A stretch of DNA of 64,000 nt from an uncultured Collinsella sp. (GTDB lineage: Bacteria; Actinomycetota; Coriobacteriia; Coriobacteriales; Coriobacteriaceae). Location: NCBI GenBank assembly GCA_900540995.1, contig UQHO01000006.1:15674-79673 (forward strand). Direction: 5' to 3'. The position numbers were made by a program, and so were the translations under genes. The notes under the pieces were generated by a model. It saw only the letters and a program-made list of their open reading frames with translations. It was not told where the DNA came from and made no database searches. This document shows positions 31,119 through 39,942 of this stretch, piece by piece; the stretch's first letter is position 1; every line of letters starts with the position of its first letter.

Positions 31119-32069
31119 TTAGCAGGAGAAGTCGACGCTGTCGATGATGTCCTTGAGGGCCTTGGCGGAGGCGGTGAGCTCATGCTGCTCGTCATCGTTC
31201 AGCGGCACGGGGACGCGACAGACGACGCCGTCGCGGCCAACGACCGTCGGCATGGAGATGGCAAGATCGGACAGGCCATACTCGCCCACCATGAGCGAGG
31301 AAACAGGCAGAACGGTCTGCTCATCGCGCATGACGGCGGTGCAGATGCGCTTGACGGCCATGGCGACGCCATAGTAGGTGGCGTGCTTCTTCTCGATGAT
31401 GGTGTAGGCGGAGTTCTTGACGTCCTCGGCGATGCGCTTCTCGGCAGCCTCATGCTCCAGGTGGCCGTGAAGCTCGCAGAAGGTGTTCAGCGGAACGCCA
31501 GCAACCTGAGCGCTGGACCAAGCGACAAACTCGGAGTCGCCGTGCTCACCCATGACATAGGCCTGGACATCACGCGGGTCAACCTCGACGTGGGCACCAA
31601 GCATCTGCTGCAGACGGCCAGTGTCGAGCACGGTGCCGGAGCCGATAACATGGCCCTCGGGCAGGCCGGACATCTTGATGGCAGCATAGGTCAGAACATC
31701 AACCGGGTTGGAGACGATTAGCAGAATGCCGTCGAAGCCGGACTTCTTAATCTCGGGGATAATGGACTTAAAGATGCTGACGTTCTTGTTGACCAGGTCC
31801 AGGCGGGTCTCACCGGGCTTCTGGGCAGCGCCAGCGGTGACGACGATCATGGCGGCGTCGGCGACATCGGAATAATCGCCGGCGTAGATCTTCATCGGCT
31901 CGGCAAACGTCATGCCGTGCGCGATATCCAGGGCCTCACCCTCGGCGCGGTTCTTGTCCACGTCGATGAGGACCATCTCGGAGAACAGACCGCTCTGCAT
32001 CAGCGCGAACGCCGAAGACGAACCGACGAAACCGCAGCCGACAATAGCGACCTTCTTCTCGTTAACCAT
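31119..32069 (-). CDS. ldh: L-lactate dehydrogenase
   Basis: A 316-residue NAD-dependent dehydrogenase. The Rossmann motif is VAIVGCGFVGSSSAFAL, the substrate loop is AAQKPGETRLDL and the catalytic histidine lies in VMGEHGDSEF. Gln in the loop (AQKPGETR) points to lactate dehydrogenase rather than malate dehydrogenase, which has Arg there. It reduces pyruvate to L-lactate to regenerate NAD+ in fermentation. The ATG at 32069 has GGGAG 8 nt upstream. It is a single-gene unit with an AT-rich 5' region and a hairpin upstream. Confidence 0.93.
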   Translation of the reverse strand: MVNEKKVAIVGCGFVGSSSAFALMQSGLFSEMVLIDVDKNRAEGEALDIAHGMTFAEPMKIYAGDYSDVADAAMIVVTAGAAQKPGETRLDLVNKNVSIFKSIIPEIKKSGFDGILLIVSNPVDVLTYAAIKMSGLPEGHVIGSGTVLDTGRLQQMLGAHVEVDPRDVQAYVMGEHGDSEFVAWSSAQVAGVPLNTFCELHGHLEHEAAEKRIAEDVKNSAYTIIEKKHATYYGVAMAVKRICTAVMRDEQTVLPVSSLMVGEYGLSDLAISMPTVVGRDGVVCRVPVPLNDDEQHELTASAKALKDIIDSVDFSC

Positions 32070-32094
32070 TAGAAACTCCCATCTCTCTCCACAA

Positions 32095-32127
32095 ACAAGC
32101 CACCCGGGAACGACCCGAGCGGCTTGT
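32095..32127 (-). terminator. Hairpin between aminotransferase and ldh
   Basis: ACAAGCC (32095-32101) pairs with GGCTTGT (32121-32127), with an inner CCCGGG/CCCG pairing; the reverse-strand exit is TTTGTGG. It probably ends the nadE-aminotransferase transcript, but being 26 nt from the ldh start it could also act as a leader hairpin. The 140 bp between it and the aminotransferase (32128-32270) is AT-rich and promoter-like. Confidence 0.6.
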
Positions 32128-32270
32128 CGTAATCCCAATACATCCAATCGGGACTTTGATTATGCTCCTATTCGCAGCCAAAAATCGACCGTTTACCGAA
32201 ATTGTTTGCAGGATTCGTAAAATAACTGCACGAAATCGGTTTCGAGCTATTGACGAGTCGAAACAGGTTT

Positions 32271-33434
32271 CTAATACAGACCCGCCTCGCGGATGGCCTC
32301 GACAGCCAAAGCAATCTGATCGGGCGGCAGGACCAGCGCCATGCGCACGTGCCCCTCGCCCGAAGGACCAAAGCTCGCGCCCGGCGTCACCACAACGCCG
32401 GCCTTCTCCATGAGCTCCTCGCAAAACGCCATGGAATCGGTGCGACCACCGGGAAGCTTGGCCCACACAAACATAGAGCCATGCGCGTTGGGACGCTCCC
32501 AGCCCAGGCCCTCAAGACCGTCGCACAGGGCATCGCGGCGCTCCTGGTACTTCAGACGCTGCGCCTCGACCTCATCGCGCGGACCGTTCAGGCAGGCGAT
32601 AGCAGCCTTCTGGATCGGGAAGAACATACCAAAGTCGATCTGGCCGCGCAGCTTGGCAAAGGCCGAGACCACATCCTCGCGACCGACCAAAAAGCCGATA
32701 CGCGCACCGGTGACGTTAAACGACTTGGAGAGCGAGAAGAACTCAACGCCCACCTCGAGCGCGCCGGGATACTGCAAGAAGCTGCCGCCCGGCTCGCCGT
32801 CGAACACGATGTCGGAGTATGCGTTGTCGTGAACGATGAGCAGGTCGTGCTCGCGGGCGAAAGCGATGATCTCCTCGTAGACCTCGGGCGTGCCCACCGA
32901 GCCCACCGGGTTGGCGGGCAGCGACACAATCATGTACTTGGCACGATCGGCCACCTCGGGATCGATACCCGCCACATAGGGCAGGTAATTGTGCTCCGCC
33001 ACCAGCGGATAGTACTCGAGCTTGGCATCGGCGATCTTGGCACCTGCCTCAAAGACCGGGTAGCACGGATCGGGAACCAGAATGGTGTCACCCGGATCGA
33101 GCAGGGCAAGGCCCAAATGGCCAACGCCCTCCTGCGTGCCGTTGCACGACTGCACCATAGACGGCGTAATGCCCGAAACGCCAAAGCGACGCTCGTAGTA
33201 ATCGCACACGGCTTGCTTGAGTTCGGGCAGGTCGCGCAGGGCATACTTCCACATCTCGGGGTCCTGGGCCGCTTGCGTGAGCGCCTCGACCACGTGGTCG
33301 TACGGCTTAAAGTCGGGCGTGCCCACGCTCATGTTGTAAATGGTCTTGCCCTGAGCCTTCAGCGCAAGCAGTTTGTTGTTGAGCGAGGCGAAGACCTCCG
33401 CGCCAAAGCGGTCGAGACGCTGCGATGCCTGCAT
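32271..33434 (-). CDS. Class I/II PLP aminotransferase
   Basis: A 387-residue fold I aminotransferase with the PLP lysine in FFSLSKSFNVTGARIGF and motifs NMSVGTPDFKPYDH, VPDPCYPVFEAG and LPANPVGSVGTP. It resembles the LL-diaminopimelate/aspartate/alanine aminotransferase group. Because the lysine operon uses the acetyl route, this could be the N-acetyl-aminoketopimelate aminotransferase, but aspartate or alanine transamination is equally possible. The ATG at 33434 has GAAAGGTGG upstream. A terminator-like hairpin ends 20 bp before the start. Confidence 0.88.
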   Translation of the reverse strand: MQASQRLDRFGAEVFASLNNKLLALKAQGKTIYNMSVGTPDFKPYDHVVEALTQAAQDPEMWKYALRDLPELKQAVCDYYERRFGVSGITPSMVQSCNGTQEGVGHLGLALLDPGDTILVPDPCYPVFEAGAKIADAKLEYYPLVAEHNYLPYVAGIDPEVADRAKYMIVSLPANPVGSVGTPEVYEEIIAFAREHDLLIVHDNAYSDIVFDGEPGGSFLQYPGALEVGVEFFSLSKSFNVTGARIGFLVGREDVVSAFAKLRGQIDFGMFFPIQKAAIACLNGPRDEVEAQRLKYQERRDALCDGLEGLGWERPNAHGSMFVWAKLPGGRTDSMAFCEELMEKAGVVVTPGASFGPSGEGHVRMALVLPPDQIALAVEAIREAGLY

Positions 33435-33453
33435 GGTGCCACCTTTCGATATG

Positions 33454-33484
33454 AAAAACGCGGCGCTCCGACAAGAGCGCCGCG
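33454..33484 (-). terminator. Hairpin with T run between nadE and aminotransferase
   Basis: CGCGGCGCTC and GAGCGCCGCG form a perfect 10-bp stem with a 6-nt loop, followed on the reverse strand by TTTTT. It comes after nadE but only about 20 bp before the aminotransferase start, so it may work as a leaky terminator or an attenuator. Confidence 0.8.
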
Positions 33485-33551
33485 CGATACGGGCCATCAG
33501 ATTGCAAAAGTGTAACGCTTGCACCCGCTGTTTTGTTTCAATTTGGCAACC

Positions 33552-35531
33552 TTAGTCCATCGGATTGAGCGCGTCAATCTGGGCGAGCCACAGGCGCGAG
33601 CTGGCGTCACTCGGCATGCGCCAATCGCCGCGCGGGCTGAGCGTGACCGAACCCACCTTGGGGCCATCGGGCAGGCAGCTGCGCTTAAACTGCTGGGCAA
33701 AGAAGCGACGGTAGAACGTACGCAGCCACGTGTGAACGGTCTTGACGTCGTAGGCGCCCTCGAAGCTCTTGAGCGCCATGCGGTAGATCTTGCCCGGCTC
33801 AAAGCCAAAACGCAGCAGGTAGTAGAGGAAGTAGTCGTGCAGCTCGTACGGGCCCACCAAATCCTCAGTCTTCTGCGCAATCTCGCCGTCGCCCGTGGGC
33901 GGCAGAAGCTCGGGGGACACCGGCGTATCGAGGATATCGAGCAAGACCTCGGCAATACGCCCGCCAAAAACATCAGCGGCATAGCGCACCAGATGGCGCA
34001 CAAGCGTCTTGGGCACGCTCGCGTTGACGGCGTACATGCTCATGTGGTCGCCGTTGTAGGTAGCCCAGCCGAGCGCCAGCTCCGACAGGTCGCCCGTGCC
34101 GATGACAAAACCGCCGGCCTGATTGGCCAGATCCATCAGAATCTGCGTACGCTCGCGGGCCTGGCTGTTCTCGTAGGTCACGTCCTGCACGGCCGGATCG
34201 TGCTCAATGTCCTTGAAGTGCTGCTCCACGGCCGCGTGGATCGAAACCTCGCGGAAGCTCACGCCAAGGTCGCGAGCGAGCGACTCGGCATTCGACTTGG
34301 TGCGATGCGTCGTGCCAAAGCCGGGCATGGACACGGCCGTGATACCGGTGCGCGGCAGCCCCAGTGCATCGAAGGCGCGCACGGTCACAAGCAGTGCCAG
34401 CGTGGAGTCCAGGCCGCCCGAAAGACCGATGACTGCAGCCTTGGTGCCCGTATGGGCCAGGCGGGTCTTGAGGCCGGCGGTCTGCAGGTCGAGGATGGTC
34501 TCGCAACGCTCGGCAAGGTCGCCATGGTCGGCCGGCACAAAGGGCGCGCGGGAGAAGACACGGTCGATGCCGAGTGCATCGCGCAGGACAGGTTCGTCTG
34601 TCAGCACGCCCTCAAAAGAGAACTCAACGGTCGTGGCCTCCGGCGCATCGTCCGCGCGCGTCCACGTCGTCGAGCGACGGCGCTCGGCAACCAGGCGGTC
34701 AAGGTCAACGTCGGCGATGGCCATATCACAGGTAAGCAGTTTGGTCGCGGTGAGCTTGGAGCCGTTTTCGTAGACAAGGTTCTCGCCCGCAAAGACCATG
34801 TCGGTCGTGGACTCGCCCTCACTCGCATCCGCGTAGGCATAGGCACAGTACAGGCGCGCGCTTTGGTTAGAGATAAGGCTGCGGCGGTAATCTGCCTTAC
34901 CGATGATTTCGTCAGAGGCCGACGAGTTGAGAATCACCGTCGCACCGGCAAGCGCCATCTCGGTCGAAGGGGGCGCCGGCACCCACAGGTCCTCACAGAC
35001 CTCAACGCCCAGCACCAGGTCCTCGGCGCCCTCATCACAGCAACGGTAGACAAGCCCCGAACCCAGCGGGACCGGACCCTGACCGGCAAATTCAACCCAC
35101 ACGGGATCCGCAGGCGCCGGAGCAAACCAACGGCGCTCATAGAACTCGCCATAGTTGGGCAAATACTTCTTGGCCGTGAGGCCCAAAAGCTCGCCCGCAC
35201 AGCACACGGCCGCGCAGTTGTAGATGTTTTCGGCCACCGCAACGGGAAGGCCGACGGTAAAGACAATCGGCAGCTCGCGGGTTTCATCGAGGATATGCAC
35301 CAGAGCAGCCTCGCAGGCATGCAGCAATGTGCGGTTATGGAACAGGTCGGCCGCGGTATAGCCGGTTAGGTTAAGCTCGGGCAACACCAGCGCGCGAACG
35401 CCACGCCCGGCAGCATCGCGAACAGCCGCCAGCGCAACCTCGGCATTGCCCTCGACATCGGCCACGCGAATCTGCGGCGACGCCGCCGCCACACGCAAAA
35501 AGCCATCAGACTGAGAAAGGTGAAGATTCAT
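33552..35531 (-). CDS. nadE: Glutamine-dependent NAD+ synthetase
   Basis: A 659-residue two-domain enzyme. The N-terminal nitrilase-type glutaminase (about 1-290) has its Glu-Lys-Cys triad in LVLPELNLTGY, TAKKYLPNYGEF and LGVEVCEDLWVP. The C-terminal synthetase (about 320-659) has the PP-loop VIGLSGGLDSTLALL and GTGDLSELALGW. It converts deamido-NAD plus ATP and glutamine to NAD+. It is full length, with a start at 35531. It is divergent from the membrane protein gene at 35735. Confidence 0.95.
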   Translation of the reverse strand: MNLHLSQSDGFLRVAAASPQIRVADVEGNAEVALAAVRDAAGRGVRALVLPELNLTGYTAADLFHNRTLLHACEAALVHILDETRELPIVFTVGLPVAVAENIYNCAAVCCAGELLGLTAKKYLPNYGEFYERRWFAPAPADPVWVEFAGQGPVPLGSGLVYRCCDEGAEDLVLGVEVCEDLWVPAPPSTEMALAGATVILNSSASDEIIGKADYRRSLISNQSARLYCAYAYADASEGESTTDMVFAGENLVYENGSKLTATKLLTCDMAIADVDLDRLVAERRRSTTWTRADDAPEATTVEFSFEGVLTDEPVLRDALGIDRVFSRAPFVPADHGDLAERCETILDLQTAGLKTRLAHTGTKAAVIGLSGGLDSTLALLVTVRAFDALGLPRTGITAVSMPGFGTTHRTKSNAESLARDLGVSFREVSIHAAVEQHFKDIEHDPAVQDVTYENSQARERTQILMDLANQAGGFVIGTGDLSELALGWATYNGDHMSMYAVNASVPKTLVRHLVRYAADVFGGRIAEVLLDILDTPVSPELLPPTGDGEIAQKTEDLVGPYELHDYFLYYLLRFGFEPGKIYRMALKSFEGAYDVKTVHTWLRTFYRRFFAQQFKRSCLPDGPKVGSVTLSPRGDWRMPSDASSRLWLAQIDALNPMD

Positions 35532-35734
35532 AAGAATGCTCCCGTGCGTAGACGCTATTCAACACAATTAGCAAGCCCTATTGTAGTTCAACCGCCGGGT
35601 GTAACCGCATCCCACCAACTTGGTGAGCAATTGATGAGTTGATGGTATCTGTTAAATGTCACGTACGATTCACATCTGGTGGGTACCCTGATGGCTACAC
35701 GAAACGAAGCAGATTTACACCGGGAGGACCCCGT

Positions 35735-36679
35735 ATGACAACCAAGTACACCGACGCGCCGCGCACGCGCGTCATGACGCCGGCATCGCTCAACAACGGC
35801 GTGCACGAGAACCATTCCATCGGACAGACCATGGCCATCGCGCCCAAAAAGGGCCTGTTCGACGACATTTCCATTCCCCAGATCATCGCCGGCGCCGCGG
35901 CTGCCGCCACGAGCGTCGCGCTTGCCTCCAAGATTGGTATCGCTGGTTCAGTAATTGGTGCCGCCGTGAGCTCGGTTATCACCGTTGTGTCCTCGCAGGT
36001 CTACCGCCACTTTATCTCTGCCAGCGCCGAAGCCCTCAAAGGTACGCACGCCGCCGTCGACTACCCCGCCGGCGCCTATGAGCCCGTTGAGCTTAATGCC
36101 GAGGAGCACCTGGGCGGCGCCGCGACTACGCAGGAGATGCGCCAGGTTGCGGGGCGCGCGACCACGGCTCGCGTCGCCCCCGACAGCCTGCGCGCCAAGG
36201 CCGCGGCAGAGCGCAGCCAGACGCAAAAGAAGGTCATCGTCTTCTCGATCGCCATCGCCATCGTCGCGGTCATCGCCTGCGCCGGCGCCATCCTTATCAC
36301 TACGGCCGGTGAGGGCCTGGGCGAGCGTCCCGAGCCAATCCTTTCGTCGCACACGACCGAGCACGACGCGGATAGCTCCGGTCAATCGCAAAGCCAACAG
36401 GACGACTCGCAGGGCAACTCCGCATCCACCGACTCGTCATCGAACACCCCTGATCAATCGCAGGGCGCCGATTCCTCTGCGAACAACAGCGGCACGCAAT
36501 CCGGCACGACCGACTCAAGCCAAACGACTGATGGTTCTCAACCGAGCACGGGCGACCAGACGAACGGCAATACATCGAGTACGGGATCTACCGACAACAG
36601 CAACACCAACAGTTCGAGCGGAACCGCGTCCGGCACGGCATCTGACAGCTCGAGCCAAGGCACGACATCGGGCAACTAA
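35735..36679 (+). CDS. Membrane protein with Ser/Gly/Thr-rich tail
   Basis: A 314-residue protein. The N-terminal part has a hydrophobic Ala-rich region (about 45-82, IPQIIAGAAAAATSVALASK), then a charged segment, one membrane helix at about 170-192 (VIVFSIAIAIVAVIACAGAI) and a long extracytoplasmic tail made almost only of Ser, Thr, Gly, Asn, Asp and Gln. The tail is low complexity and probably a flexible wall-spanning region. The ATG at 35735 has GGGAGG upstream. I do not recognise the family. The 203-bp gap upstream is shared with nadE and probably holds both promoters. Confidence 0.75.
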   Translation: MTTKYTDAPRTRVMTPASLNNGVHENHSIGQTMAIAPKKGLFDDISIPQIIAGAAAAATSVALASKIGIAGSVIGAAVSSVITVVSSQVYRHFISASAEALKGTHAAVDYPAGAYEPVELNAEEHLGGAATTQEMRQVAGRATTARVAPDSLRAKAAAERSQTQKKVIVFSIAIAIVAVIACAGAILITTAGEGLGERPEPILSSHTTEHDADSSGQSQSQQDDSQGNSASTDSSSNTPDQSQGADSSANNSGTQSGTTDSSQTTDGSQPSTGDQTNGNTSSTGSTDNSNTNSSSGTASGTASDSSSQGTTSGN

Positions 36680-36713
36680 GCACGTTTGCCTCTCATAGAG
36701 AACCGACCTGTAT

Positions 36714-36746
36714 AACGGGCGCGAACCGGCAACGGTCGCGCCCGTT
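36714..36746 (+). terminator. Terminator after Ser-rich membrane protein
   Basis: AACGGGCGCGA pairs with TCGCGCCCGTT (11 bp), extended by CC/GG near the loop, and is followed by TGCCTTG. It lies 35 bp past the stop. Confidence 0.75.
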
Positions 36747-36817
36747 TGCCTTGGGCGCCGAGGTGGCACGCCCTGTGCGATGGTAAGATGCTTTGGTGTG
36801 TAAAGAGGAGATTTGCC

Positions 36818-38110
36818 ATGAGCAAGACAATAGTTACGCCCACGCTATCGTTGGGCAACCACATCTATCTGTATCGCCTGCTGCGCGACGCGATTGGGTG
36901 CGGCAAGCAAACGTTTATGACGCAGGTCGAGGAGGCGCTCGCCGCCGGCGACATGGCCGCTTATGACCTGGGCTTTGAGTCCACGCGCGAGCTGCTCGAG
37001 GAGCTTGATGACTGTATTAAGCTGACCGTCTTTAAAGGCGGCCGCCTGTATGCCACCGTTATCGCCAACGAGGCCTGGGATACCGCCCTTGCCAAGGGCG
37101 AGGACAAGCCCAAGGCAGCCAAGGGCGCCAAGCAGTCCTACAAAAAGAAAAAGCGCGGCGAGAAGGACCTCAAGGCTGTGCGTCCCAAGCACGTTAAGCG
37201 TCCCGAGCCCGAGCCCGTGGCTGAAGTCGCTCCGGAGCCCGAGCCCGAGACAGAGATCGAAGTCGCTATTGAGGTAACAGCAGAAGCCGAAATCGCCGCC
37301 ACGACCGATCCCAAAGTCATATCAGAGCAGGAAGCCACTGCTGAGCTCAACGAGGCTCCCAAGTCGACAACCGAAGAAGTCGCTAACCAACCTGAGACGC
37401 CTGCGTTCCAAAACAGCGATGTCTTTGGCGACGAGGCTGAGGACGATCAGTCCGACGATCAAGGCGCTACCGAGTCGACGCCGGAGCCCGAGACGCCGCA
37501 GCCCGCCATCTCGCTCACGGTCGTCTATGACCCCGAGAACGCCAACGCCGGCATCACCACTATGGCATCCACGCCCATCGAAGCAAAGTCGAGCGTCGAG
37601 AATGAGAGCGCGATGCAGGTTGAGTTTGAAACTGCAGCTGTAGACGCGCCCGTAACCGTGAAGCCCGCAGATTCCGCAGTTAAGCCGGAACCGGTGCCTG
37701 AGCCCGCACCCGTCATCGAATCCGTGCCCGCCTCTACTTGCGACCAAGTTCCCGCACCGGCACCGGCTTCGGTACCCGCAGCGGCCCCAACCCCCGCACC
37801 CGCAGCGCCCGCCATCCCTGAGGACTTCCCCGTCGATTTCGCAACCGAGGTCTTCTGCCCCGGCCCGCTTCTGCACCAGTTGTCGACCTATCTCCCCTAC
37901 GGCGCCGACACGCTCGGCATTGTCGGCGAGTACTACTGGATCGCCCGCGAGCGCGGTACCATCGAGGCCGCGCGAAACCGCGCAAACTTCCCCCTGTGCT
38001 ACACGCAGGCCGGCGAGCGCCGCGAGGTTACCGTGCGCATCCGCCGCAACACCACCGGCGGTCTCGGAGCCGCCTGGGCCATCGACAAGGTCGAAGCCCC
38101 GGTCGAGTAA
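36818..38110 (+). CDS. Two-domain protein with acidic linker, function unknown
   Basis: A 430-residue protein. The N-terminal domain (about 1-95) is helical with a beta end (SLGNHIYLYRLLRDAIGCGK, FESTRELLEELDDCIKL) and faintly resembles OST-HTH/LOTUS-type winged helices. A Lys/Arg-rich patch (about 105-130) follows, then a long Glu/Pro/Ala/Thr low-complexity linker (about 135-335) and a compact C-terminal domain (about 340-430) with FCPGPLLHQLSTYLPYG and WIARERGTIEAARNR. This suggests a nucleic-acid-binding or scaffold protein, but no named family is certain. The ATG at 36818 has AGAGGAG upstream. Confidence 0.7.
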   Translation: MSKTIVTPTLSLGNHIYLYRLLRDAIGCGKQTFMTQVEEALAAGDMAAYDLGFESTRELLEELDDCIKLTVFKGGRLYATVIANEAWDTALAKGEDKPKAAKGAKQSYKKKKRGEKDLKAVRPKHVKRPEPEPVAEVAPEPEPETEIEVAIEVTAEAEIAATTDPKVISEQEATAELNEAPKSTTEEVANQPETPAFQNSDVFGDEAEDDQSDDQGATESTPEPETPQPAISLTVVYDPENANAGITTMASTPIEAKSSVENESAMQVEFETAAVDAPVTVKPADSAVKPEPVPEPAPVIESVPASTCDQVPAPAPASVPAAAPTPAPAAPAIPEDFPVDFATEVFCPGPLLHQLSTYLPYGADTLGIVGEYYWIARERGTIEAARNRANFPLCYTQAGERREVTVRIRRNTTGGLGAAWAIDKVEAPVE

Positions 38111-38111
38111 A

Positions 38112-38151
38112 AAACGGCCTCGGATAGCCAATTGACCATCCGAGGCCGTTT
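38112..38151. terminator. Bidirectional terminator
   Basis: AAACGGCCTCGGAT and ATCCGAGGCCGTTT form a perfect 14-bp stem with a 12-nt loop between converging genes; it overlaps the region just after the 36818 gene's stop. Confidence 0.92.
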
Positions 38152-38164
38152 GAATTCAGGCCTT

Positions 38165-38584
38165 TTAGTTGTCATCGGTGCATATAGACACCAGAGAAGC
38201 AAGCTCATCCTCAAGTTGCGGAGCAAAGTATCTAAAAGAAACCTGCGCTCCAGTCGGTATCGACTCAATCATATTCGCAGCATTATCTGAAACTCGGTAC
38301 GATGCAGTTTCACCTGTCTTCAAATCCTCTATTGAGCAGACAGCGTCTTCAGCATCAATCGACCTAAGCACGCCTTTTCCGTGTAACATCACATCGGCAT
38401 GCCCGCCAGCTATTTCTAATGAACCTGAGTCTGTCGCAGTCACTTCTCCGGAACCTCCGCGCGATATCTCTTCCTTTGTTGAACAGCCCACCAATGAAGC
38501 CATCAGCACCAAAGACAGAGCTAGACGAATCGCCCTACTTCGAAAAAGTCGTTCCATAAGTCCACGCATAATAGCTCTGATCAT
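38165..38584 (-). CDS. Small lipoprotein
   Basis: Up to 139 residues. A hydrophobic signal with the lipobox LMASLVGC marks a lipid-anchored surface protein; the mature part (about 100 residues) is Ser/Asp/Glu-rich and has VMLHGKGVLRSIDAEDAVCS and RVSDNAANMIES, a small beta-rich domain. The start overlaps the end of the peptidase gene by 50 bp. Start codons at 38584, 38569 and 38557 are all possible with weak ribosome sites, so coupling to the upstream gene is likely. The two genes share an AT-richer composition than the rest of the window. Confidence 0.7.
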   Translation of the reverse strand: MIRAIMRGLMERLFRSRAIRLALSLVLMASLVGCSTKEEISRGGSGEVTATDSGSLEIAGGHADVMLHGKGVLRSIDAEDAVCSIEDLKTGETASYRVSDNAANMIESIPTGAQVSFRYFAPQLEDELASLVSICTDDN

Positions 38585-39662
38585 ACTTCAGGAAGGATAA
38601 AGATGAATTCCAGCCGTCCGCTATGCCAATCATCTGCCTTGTCTCTCCAGTTTTCTTACCAGTAAGTGTGGCGTAAGCCTCCGCTGTTACAGAATGGGCT
38701 GATCCGTTGTACAAACTCGCATGTAAAACATTCGGTCTATTAGAGTTAATCTCATTTTGAATGCTCGCGATAGCCGGAGAGGAGACAGTGCGGGCGATAA
38801 GAGTACTTCCTCTGCTTGCGCAGTAATTTGTAAACCCCGTTGCACAGGTTGATATCGGCGTTCCACCCAAAACAACGCCGGGAACAGTCTGTTCTTCATC
38901 GGAAAGAGCATGGGTATTGGTGTAATTCCATATCTGCATATATTGCGAAGGGTCGCTATATAAATTGGCAATGCCATACAGTTCCGCAACGTTCGAAAAA
39001 GCTGTCACCATACAAGCATAGTGGGCGGTAAGCCTCTTAATCTCGCTTTCATCATATGACATAAACTGAGAAATGGAACGAAATCCAGATACTGTGTAAT
39101 CCTGCATTTGAGTTGCGTAAATTACAACATCGTTCCAGCTTGAAGGTTTATTCGATAAAACGACAGGCCGTCCTTCTATGGAAACAGCCGGGATTGTTCT
39201 TCCGCAATTTGTTGTTATTGAACCGTCCAAAGATTGCACGCCGAATTCGAATGGATTGATCATTACGACTGGGTTATTGAAAGAATAAGACTCGACACCA
39301 AGATCTCCTCCCCGATCCATAGGGCTGACTAAGCCGTCTCCAAAACGATATCCCGTAAGTATTTCATCATCTGAAGCATCTAAAACCAAATAGCCCGCGG
39401 CTCTATTGGATGTCACAACCGGAACAATGTAACCAAGCGGGGACCCATCAACATCTACAAAAGGAATAGGGTCAGAAGGCGTATACGAATAGCCGAGGAG
39501 TCCCTTTATATATTTATCGGCAAGCTCTTGCGCAATTTCAGAAGTAAATTGTATCTGCTCACCATCAATATTGCCCGTCGAAGCAAAAACCTCTTTCGGA
39601 CGTGCGGCTAAGGCGACAATTGAAGACGCGACAAGTTGCAGAAAACGACGACGCGAAAGCAT
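38535..39662 (-). CDS. Tat-exported papain-fold (C39/C10-like) peptidase
   Basis: A 375-residue protein with a twin-arginine signal (MLSRRRFLQLVASSIVALAA) and a secreted domain. A putative catalytic Cys sits in HYACMVTAFSNVAELYG (about residue 218), and a later His in YNGSAHSVTAEAY (about 322), as in C39-like_2 or streptopain-type peptidases. The N-terminal part (about 30-150, with AAGYLVLDASDDEILTGY) looks like a Spi/C10 propeptide that keeps the enzyme inactive. It is less GC-rich than its neighbours, pointing to recent acquisition. The 242 bp upstream (39663-39904) is AT-rich with no gene. Confidence 0.75.
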   Translation of the reverse strand: MLSRRRFLQLVASSIVALAARPKEVFASTGNIDGEQIQFTSEIAQELADKYIKGLLGYSYTPSDPIPFVDVDGSPLGYIVPVVTSNRAAGYLVLDASDDEILTGYRFGDGLVSPMDRGGDLGVESYSFNNPVVMINPFEFGVQSLDGSITTNCGRTIPAVSIEGRPVVLSNKPSSWNDVVIYATQMQDYTVSGFRSISQFMSYDESEIKRLTAHYACMVTAFSNVAELYGIANLYSDPSQYMQIWNYTNTHALSDEEQTVPGVVLGGTPISTCATGFTNYCASRGSTLIARTVSSPAIASIQNEINSNRPNVLHASLYNGSAHSVTAEAYATLTGKKTGETRQMIGIADGWNSSLSFLKYDQSYYAWTYGTTFSK

Positions 39663-39904
39663 ATGTTCTTCTTTCTAGAGAAGCGACTTATAAGGTACTC
39701 CTATTCTATAATCTTTTTTGTTACGTTACAGCACTGGTTATATTTCAATTCGATTTGCTTATGTCCTTGCAACCCAATGCGTCTTTACGTTTTAAACGGA
39801 ATTAGAAAATCACTCATAGCAAAAACGGGCTTTAATCCCAAAGAGATGACTTTGATTATGAATCAAACCAGCAGCCAGGGCATAGCTGCAGTGCAATTGC
39901 TACA

Positions 39905-39934
39905 AGAAAGGCCGCCCTTGGTGGCGGCCTTTCT
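39905..39934 (-). terminator. Terminator after ettA
   Basis: AGAAAGGCCGCC and GGCGGCCTTTCT form a perfect 12-bp stem with a 6-nt loop; the reverse-strand exit is T-rich. It lies 9 bp past the ettA stop. Confidence 0.9.
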
Positions 39935-39942
39935 ACTTGCTA

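Noticed and set aside
33519..35369. 616-residue forward frame over nadE
   Set aside because: Antisense shadow of NAD synthetase; Arg/His/Gly-rich with no motif.
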